Source of the DNA: Lepas anatifera
Taxonomy: Eukaryota; Arthropoda; Thecostraca; Lepadidae
Assembly: GCA_034440635.1 (NCBI GenBank)
Contig: JAOTON010001526.1
Span: 3,171,001 to 3,235,000 of the forward strand
Direction of reading: 5' to 3'
DNA length: 64,000 nucleotides
Part shown: positions 57,721-64,000 of the stretch, in pieces
Layout of the letters: the number at the start of each line of letters is the position of its first letter
Numbering within the stretch: position 1 is the first letter of the stretch
Position numbers and translations under genes: made by a program
The notes under the pieces: model-generated
What the model saw: only the letters and a program-made list of their open reading frames with translations
Database searches by the model: none
What the model was told of the DNA's origin: nothing

Positions 57721-58489
57721 AGAGGGAACAAGGAGTGCCAAACAGATTTGAAGGGGATGAGTGTGTCAATCCATGGATGGGTGCCTGCCTATCATGTCCG
57801 ATGTATAACATTTTGGTGGGCCTAAGCAGACTACTGATGAGAGCATCTCGGATGCTGGGCGAGAAATGTGAGTGTAGCCTGAGTGCCCAGGTGCAATGAA
57901 ATTCTTCAAACAATGAAGTTCTTTGACACACTGCAAACATTTCAACCATAATGTATCCAGATTATGTTCTAGACACCTTGGGCTCCAGAAGTTAATTTAC
58001 TGCAACCATAATAATAAGCTTATTAGATAAACTTTTAACTAGCAGGATGGGCGCCACATTCGCCGCACATTTAAACTTTCTCTTTGTACACAATTAAAAC
58101 CAATTCTACCAACAAAACACACATAAATTCTTTCAAAAAGAATAAATTATTTGAGAAAAACATGTATAAATGATTTCACGGCGATCCACCCACCTTTTAT
58201 CCCCAGCAGTACATACGCCAAACCACACCCCGCTTTTGTTTTCTGAATCAGATCGAAAGTCGTGATCGAAGCAAGATTTCGTTAAGAATAATTACCTATC
58301 AAAAGCTATATGTTCATATTTTGATTGCTCAAAGGGAGTGAGTGGATTGAACAATAACAAATGATAGAAGGCTTGATATGATTTGGTATTGCTTTGATCT
58401 AAATAAAATGCACAAATAGTTATTTCTTCTTCCTACCTCGCCTTATCCAGATAATGTGGTGTTTACTTTTTAGGAGTGGGACTTCACGG
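57721..58489. other. Unassigned AT-rich sequence
   Basis: Nothing recognised. Confidence 0.4.
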
Positions 58490-58499
58490 CCGAAAAGAA

Positions 58500-58920
58500 G
58501 ATCTGCGGAAAAGCCCATACTCCGTAACCATAGCAGCTAGAGACTTACGGTTTTCACAAAAAATGTCAAAAAATCTAAATAAGGGGTTTCTTGAGTTTCA
58601 TATCGATCCTTACGCTAACAACAACGTTATAACGTAAAACGTTACTTTTTGGCCTGTGGAAAAGCCCATGCTCTGCAACCATAGCAGCTAGAGACTGAGA
58701 GATGCACTAAGAAATGTCAAAAATCCAAATACGGGGTTTCTTGAGTTTCATATCAATCCTTCCATTAACAACAACGTTATAACGTAAAACGTTACTTTTT
58801 GGACTGCGGAAAAGCCCATGCTCCGCAACCGTAGTAGCTAGCGACTTGCCATTTTCACTAATAGAATCAACATGGTCTAAAACGTGGTATTCCTGAGTTT
58901 TATATTGATCCCAGGGTAAA
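58500..58920. repeat. 150-bp tandem repeat, about 2.8 copies
   Basis: GCGGAAAAGCCCATGCTCCG-like starts at about 58505, 58656 and 58806. Each unit carries AACGTTATAACGTAAAACGT, a near-palindromic AT-rich core, and TTGAGTTTCATAT. It ends about 250 bp before the PIG-T-like start. Confidence 0.92.
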
Positions 58921-59170
58921 TAAAAAAGACAGTTGCTGCTACTGCTGGCAAATATGCTGCTGGCGTGTGTTGGAAGAACTTGGACTAATTTCGGGAGGGG
59001 ACAGGGAAGTGTGGGAGATATTTCACTTCAGTTTCACGGGGATACTGACATTGCATGTGCATGTTTGCATTATGTACTTATCCGGGGTGTTGTTTATAGA
59101 AAGAAACCGTTGAACCGCTGGTGCTGCCTAGAGCTTTGTGGTTATGTGGGATTGATCAACCAAGATTGAG

Positions 59171-59345
59171 ATGTTGGTGCGGCAGTCATTCATCATGAGA
59201 AGATACAACATAATATTGGTGCTGTTGGCAATTACTACTGTCTCTGCTGTAGATCATTTCAATGAATCATTGACCATAAAGCCACTTGTAAGTGGTCATG
59301 TCAATGCTCAGTTCGACTTCATCATCAATGCCGAAAAAGTTGCTG
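59171..59345 (+). CDS. PIGT: First coding exon of a PIG-T-like GPI transamidase subunit
   Basis: Encodes a signal peptide (MRRYNIILVLLAITTVSA) followed by VDHFNESLTIKPLVSGHVNA and QFDFIINAEKVA, ending at donor GCTG|GTAAGT. PIG-T starts in the same way: signal peptide, then a short F/E-x2-L-x-I-x-PL-x-SG-x-V-x-A-x-F-x-F stretch. PIG-T is a subunit of the ER-membrane complex that attaches GPI anchors to proteins. Two in-frame ATGs exist (59171, 59195); the second gives the more usual signal peptide. No second exon was found in the remaining 4.6 kb, so the gene would continue beyond the window. The call rests on a short stretch and is moderate. Confidence 0.6.
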
Positions 59346-59427
59346 GTAAGTTGGTTTCCTCCTCAATAATTCTGGCTTAGTCTATTTGGTAATGGTGAAG
59401 CAGATGTCACAGGAACATGCCAGATTG

Positions 59428-60792
59428 TCCTTACCTTACCTTACCTTACAAATAGTCGGGATTTTGAGGCCACTGTGGCCTGCAGGTCCCGTTCTCAATG
59501 AGCTCCAGATGAATGTGTGCTTATCTCAGTCGTTCTCAGGGATCAGGTACCTGAGATGGTTCCAGTGAGTGTCTAAGTTGGCCTTGAACTGAGACAATGT
59601 CTGTGAAGAAACTACAGATTTGGGTAGAGAGTTCCAGTCAGAGACGGCTCGAACCCCAAACACACATCGGCGGACCCTGGTCTGAGCTGTGGGTTTCGTC
59701 AGTTTCAGCGGGTGGCCTCTAGTCCGTGTGTTTGTGTTCAGTGCTATGAAGTCTGAGTAGTCCAGATCGACCCTCCCATGCAGCAACTGAAACATTTTCA
59801 CCATATCTCCTCTTCGTCTACGGTAATACAATGACGGGAGATCTAGACTTCGGAGCCTATCCATATAAGGTAAAAGGTGCAGTGAGGGGATCATACGAGT
59901 TGCGCGTCTCTGTACCTTCTCCACCAGTTGCTGGTCGGCCCGATTAAACGGCCCCCACACAGCATTGCCATACTCGACTAGAGGATGCACAAGTGCTTTG
60001 TACAAGCAGGGTAGAGTGAATTTGTCAATATTGGCAAAAGACCATCGAATCACAGCAAGTACCCTGTTGGCCTTGGATACCGCAGAGGCCGCCTGGTGCC
60101 TGAACTTCAAGCCGGAATCGATCATGATGCCCAGGTCTTTTCCTCACTGACTTCACGGACAGGCCCACCGGACATTGTGTACTGTTGATGAACGTTGCCT
60201 GACCCAAGGTGCAGAACTGAGCATTTTCCTGTGTTAAATGGGAGCTGCCAGTTTTCTGACCAGTGTATGATGCGGTTAATATCATTTTGCAGTTTGTTCG
60301 TGGATGCATGATGTTTAGCTGAGTTGTATACTTTTGTATCGTCGGCAAAAATTTTGATACTGGATTCTACAATGTCAGGCAAGTCATTTATATACACCAG
60401 GCACAGAAGGGGACCCAGAACAGAACCCTGGGGGATACCACTAGTCACCTTCGCCCAAGTGGAAGCTTCGGTGCCTACCACCACTTGTTGCTGTCGATTG
60501 GTCAGGAAAGCTCGGATCCAGCTTAGGAGTCTACCCCACACCCCATAGCCATACAGCTTTAGGAGTAGTCGCTCATGGGGTACCGAATCAAATGCTTTGC
60601 TAAAATCGAGGTACAGCGAATCAACCGGGTGATGGTCCTCCATTAAAGAACTCCAGTGCTCCAAAACTTCAAGCATCTGAGTCTCGCAAGACCTTCTTGG
60701 CCTGAAACCGTGTTGGTCCTTGGATAGTAGCTCAGTTGCAGTTAGGTGCAGAAAGAGCTGGTCCCTAATAGATAAATATTTTAAAGAGCTAG
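59428..60792 (-). mobile_element. 5'-truncated non-LTR retrotransposon (LINE)
   Basis: Minus-strand insertion ending in a (GTAAG)n tail, seen on the plus strand as TTACCTTACCTTACC at 59429-59445. It codes for part of a reverse transcriptase and the C-terminal region. The 5' part, including any endonuclease, is missing. Confidence 0.88.
59526..60790 (-). pseudogene. LINE reverse transcriptase, frameshifted
   Basis: Reverse transcriptase that would copy the element RNA at a nicked target. Motifs: QHGFRPRRSC, YLDFSKAFDSVPHERLL, SGIPQGSVLGPLL and FADDTKVY (catalytic DD). The frame breaks near 60137-60141 by loss of one A in an A run, and continues in another frame to 59526 with the ALVHPLVEYGNAVWGP-type C-terminal block. 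The CR1/Jockey/L2-like group is likely. The upstream residues before about 60790 are host sequence, not LINE. Confidence 0.88.
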
Positions 60793-60883
60793 TCACCTTG
60801 GGAAATGTTTTCAAAATATCCTCATATTCTGAAGAAAATCCTGACATGATCATGTGGAAGTTTTGGAAGAAAGTAGGAGTTTT

Positions 60884-60966
60884 TGCACAGAGGTTAGGTT
60901 TAGGGTTGGATTAGGATTAGGTTTAGGTCAGGTTAGGTTAGATCAGGTCAGGTCAGGTCAGGTCAA
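60884..60966 (+). repeat. Degenerate TTAGG/CAGGT-like simple repeat
   Basis: AGGTTAGGTTTAGGGTTGGA passes into ATTAGGATTAGG and then repeated AGGTC units. It resembles the arthropod telomere repeat TTAGG but is degenerate. Confidence 0.8.
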
Positions 60967-61187
60967 TTGAGTATGCCCTTGGTCCCTATTTCCTAGTCTG
61001 GGGATATCACCCCTCTTTCCAGAATCTGAGTGCTTCTCTGGGTACCACTTTACACAACTCAAACCCTCCCTCCTTCCTCCATCTGTTTTGACTCTAGGAA
61101 TTTTCTTGCAGAATGTGGGGATATTTTGAAAACATTTCCAAAGGTGACGATCTGGCATGTTCCTGTGACATCTGCTTCACCAATACC

Positions 61188-62194
61188 GTTTATTTCATAG
61201 TTTTAAATGATTCTCATTTTCCAGGATACTCAAAAGGTCAGCCTATTTGAAAGAGTTCACTTTATGCAGAGTATTTTGAATATAATTGGTATTTACTACT
61301 GATCAGGGTGTTTTATTTGTCCAGGTCTTAATGAAGTGTGAAATTTAAGTGTGAAATATATTTTCAAAACATTATAAAATAAATATGTTGTATTTATACC
61401 CACCTCACAGTGTCGTGTACCTTGAAAAATGTGCAAAGATGGTGCTCTGCAGGCTGATAAATCCCTGTTCAGTGATGCAATACACTTAATTGAACCATGC
61501 CAAACCAAACCTACACCTACTGGCTATACATACTTCCTACACCTACTACCCAAGCATTTAATTATAGTCACTGAATTTTCCATCCCTATCCTGCAAGACT
61601 GGTGTCAATTTCATGGATTGAGTGTCAGACGGGAGTTATTTACGACAAGCATTATCATTTAACGGACGGGAAATTTACATTTTTTGTTGGTGGTCACAAG
61701 AGAAGACAAGCTTTTGGGAGAATAAGTAAGGTCTAGACCATTCTAATTTTTGTACATGGTTAAAGTAAGCATTTGAGTTGGAAGCTCCTCATGATGAAAA
61801 CACTGGCATTGCACACACCTTATGCCCAGTTGCCAAAACATGGCAAGTTTCTTGACAAGGTGTCTGGAACAGCACAAATTCTGCCCCCTTGGGGTAGAAA
61901 TTTGTTTGCCTGGCCAGAATTTTCACTGGGGCAGACATTTTCATTTTATACTATAAAAAGCCACTATAAAATTATATTTTTTACCTTTTTCTCCTTTTTT
62001 CTTTTCAGTGGCTCTCTGTCTGTCCCAGTGGGCCAGTGCTACCAGGGACGGGTGCAGGGGATTAGTCTGGTTGTGGCCCCTCCAAAGTTGTCAAATTCTG
62101 CAATGTGGTACCCTTTTGGTGCAATTTTATTTTTTAAACTTTTCAAAATTTTACCCTGGCTGCCCCCTTTAACACCCCCTTCCCCTACTAGACC
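61188..62194. other. Intron of the PIG-T-like gene, unassigned
   Basis: No exon recognised. Text near 62043 resembles 51606 (possible hAT MITE). Confidence 0.4.
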
Positions 62195-62416
62195 AATGAG
62201 CCACCTTTGCTTAGGTGTTTTTAAACCCTCTTTATCTAGGCTCCTATGCGGGATAGCAAGAAATGTGAAAGCTGGTGGATAGCTCATAAAAATTCATGAA
62301 GAGACTGCATTAGTCACCTTTTGACTCAGGTTGATATTGAGGTCATACAGCTCAAATTAGGTGGCAGGCTAGAGAAGAGTTTCTAGATTATAGTGTCTGA
62401 CCGAGTTGAGTTTAAG
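62195..62416 (+). mobile_element. TTAA-type element, GTGGGCCTCCG family, left piece
   Basis: From CTCCTATGCGGGATAGCAAG at about 62240 it aligns with 5570-5760. It is interrupted at 62416 by a hAT element and resumes at 63792. The exact left end is worn. Confidence 0.65.
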
Positions 62417-63783
62417 CAGAGGTGGGCGGTCCGCTACTTTTGTCCGCTACTCCGCTACTCCGCAGCTTGCGGACCCCTAAATGGTAGCGGAGTAACGGTA
62501 GCGACTTCTCTACCAAAAAGTAGCGGAGTAGCGGGTAGCGGACTCTAGAAGATTAAAAGCGCTACCGCTACCAGCAGCTTTTTAAGCGTATCCTAAATTC
62601 GAAATATTAGGCACGCAAAAACAAGGTCTATGCCAACGAGGGGATTCAGGTGTGAGTTTGGAGTATAAACGTCCTCAAAAGTATCATAGTCAATTTATTT
62701 ACAGGGGCTGTAATGGAGGCCAACATGGTGAAAGAGTAAATATATATCAAGCAAGTCCTCTGAAGGCCATTGACTTCGTGGCCTCAGTATATTTTTTTGT
62801 TGTTTTAACCCTCGCCCCACCGGGGCCATCGATGGCCCCTAAGGTTTTTCGAGATAGCAGAAAAACGACGAAACGCAGCACCGTGGTTGAGGGCTCTTTC
62901 TCTCACCTCATCATTTTCTCACCATCCCTGAAAATTTTTATCCCAGGTCACCCAAGGTCAGGTCACCAGGCGAGGTCAACCAAGGTCACCTCACTTCAAC
63001 TTTGAAGCTCTATAAGAGCTACATTTCTAATTTAATCGATTTGAAACTTGCTACACTTCATGAAACTTCCAGGGTCTACAACTGTATATCCGGGATTTTT
63101 CTATTTCGTGACCTGAGGTCAGGTCATGACGCGACCTCTCCCATTGGGGAAAAGCTGTCTCATGATCTAAAAGCCACAAAAATGATTGCAAATACTCAGA
63201 CTGCTCAGAACAGCGTTTTTGGACACCCTTTCACGGATCCCAGAGGTCATATTTGTCCTTTGACTTTTCCAAGGTCATCCAAGGTCACCAGGGGTCAAAA
63301 ACAGTATTTTGACAATAACTTTTGACTTAATTAAGCTAGAGCGCTGAAACAAACACCATCGTGTTTGTCTTGTCCCTGGTTTTCATTTGTTATACAACGA
63401 GGTCACTTTCTGAACTTCCATGACTTCAGGTAATATTAGGTCACAAGGTGACCTCTGGAGGTCAAACCACTGGCGGGAGGTCCAACGAAAAGAGAAGATT
63501 GTGTGAATGATTGTGTTGGTGCATGCTTTGGGCATGGAGTGAACTTTGGCTCTAATATACAAATAAAAGTTGGCTGTCTGTGGAATTTATTTAGATCGAC
63601 CTGGACATTTTCGGAGTAGCGCTTTGGTAGCGCTTTATACTAAAAAGTAGCGGTAGCGGAGTAGCGGGGTAGCGCTTTCGTGTTTGCAAAAAAGTAGCGG
63701 AGTAGCGGTAGCGGTTTCACGTTACCAAGGTAGTGGAAGTAGCGGTAGCGGTTTAAAGAAATCGGTAGCGGCGCCCACCTCTG
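62417..63783. mobile_element. hAT-type element with TAGCGG subterminal repeats
   Basis: 1367 bp with 12-bp inverted ends CAGAGGTGGGCG. Flanked by AGTTTAAG (62409-62416) and AGTATAAG (63784-63791), an 8-bp target duplication with one change. Subterminal DNA is built of GTAGCGG/CCGCTAC repeats. It has no transposase and itself carries a nested TTAA element. Confidence 0.85.
62809..63300 (+). mobile_element. TTAA-type element, CCCTCGCCCCACCGG family, copy B, nested in hAT
   Basis: Preceded by TTAA (62805-62808) and starting CCCTCGCCCCACCGGGG. It matches 47521-47970 and extends further. The right end was not found. Dense AGGTCA motifs, e.g. CACCCAAGGTCAGGTCACC. Confidence 0.7.
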
Positions 63784-63791
63784 AGTATAAG

Positions 63792-64000
63792 TAAGTTTTA
63801 CACATTATTTTCTCCCTCTTTTTACAGTGAATCAAATGGTGTATACTATGACTACACTAGGTAAAAAATGGCCTTACCTAAGATTATGTCAAAGTCACCA
63901 TCTAATCTGCACATAGCCAATATGCATATCAATCGACTCACAATAATGTTCCAAATATGATGATATCAAAATAAAAGCTGTATCGTCATTTCCTGCGAGG
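63792..64000 (+). mobile_element. TTAA-type element, GTGGGCCTCCG family, right piece (cut by window end)
   Basis: Continues the element left at 62416 and aligns with about 5760-5950 (GAATGATGTATAATATGACC region). It runs off the window. Confidence 0.7.

Larger units (their letters stand above)
59391..61187. repeat. Fold-back repeat, one arm split by a LINE
   Basis: Left arm pieces 59391-59427 (TGGTGAAGCAGATGTCACAG and on) and 60793-60845 (TCACCTTGGGAAATGTTTTC and on) together match, inverted, the continuous arm at about 61095-61187. The LINE lies exactly between the two pieces. Confidence 0.85.

Noticed and set aside
59526..60853. Retroviral or host reverse transcriptase gene
   Set aside because: Motif order and C-terminal block are of the non-LTR LINE type, the frame is broken, no LTRs are present, and the first 20 or so residues are flanking host DNA.

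Overview
The window is animal nuclear DNA, most likely from an arthropod. Genes are split by GT-AG introns and spacers are packed with DNA transposons, minisatellites and tRNA-derived repeats. The main gene encodes an integrin beta chain whose cytoplasmic tail and alternative-exon layout match the insect beta-PS (myospheroid) type. A crustacean would fit but cannot be proven from sequence alone. Only four protein-coding things are supported: the integrin gene (minus strand, about 44.1 to 24.4 kb), a first exon resembling PIG-T (plus strand, 59.2 kb), a transposase-like ORF (minus, 19.05 to 21.35 kb) and a broken LINE reverse transcriptase (minus, 59.5 to 60.8 kb).

Layout. 0 to 18 kb: no host gene seen; TTAA-flanked elements (1.7, 5.5, 7.6 kb and, reversed, 17.3 kb), a small hAT-type MITE (0.75 kb), a TA-flanked element nested in the 7.6-kb copy, two inverted copies of a 0.7-kb repeat, and a 0.45-kb MITE. 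18.4 to 21.8 kb: a complete-looking 3.4-kb transposon with terminal inverted repeats, a 4-bp target duplication and one long ORF. 22.0 to 22.8 kb: another TTAA element. 24.4 to 44.1 kb: integrin beta, 15 coding positions with exon 3 present as two mutually exclusive 85-nt versions; spliced product 830 residues. 44.1 to 55.4 kb: upstream flank of the integrin gene, GC-rich in places, with minisatellites, SINEs and MITEs; the 5' UTR exon(s) and promoter must lie here or beyond but I could not place them. 55.4 to 64 kb: repeats, then the PIG-T-like exon, whose following intron holds a LINE, a fold-back structure and a three-level nest of transposons running to the window end.

The most notable feature is in the integrin gene. 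The intron before the transmembrane exon is almost filled by about 68 tandem copies of a 47-bp unit, and each unit repeats the 3' splice site and first 12 exon bases of that exon. Use of any upstream copy brings a stop codon before the membrane segment, so the array could yield a membrane-less (secreted or NMD-targeted) integrin beta. The donor end of the same intron carries a 36-bp array, and the start-codon exon has its own acceptor duplicated about four times. A 3-kb long inverted repeat sits just after the alternative exons. Separately, the TTAA elements carry very dense AGGTCA/TGACCT motifs, the nuclear-receptor half-site.
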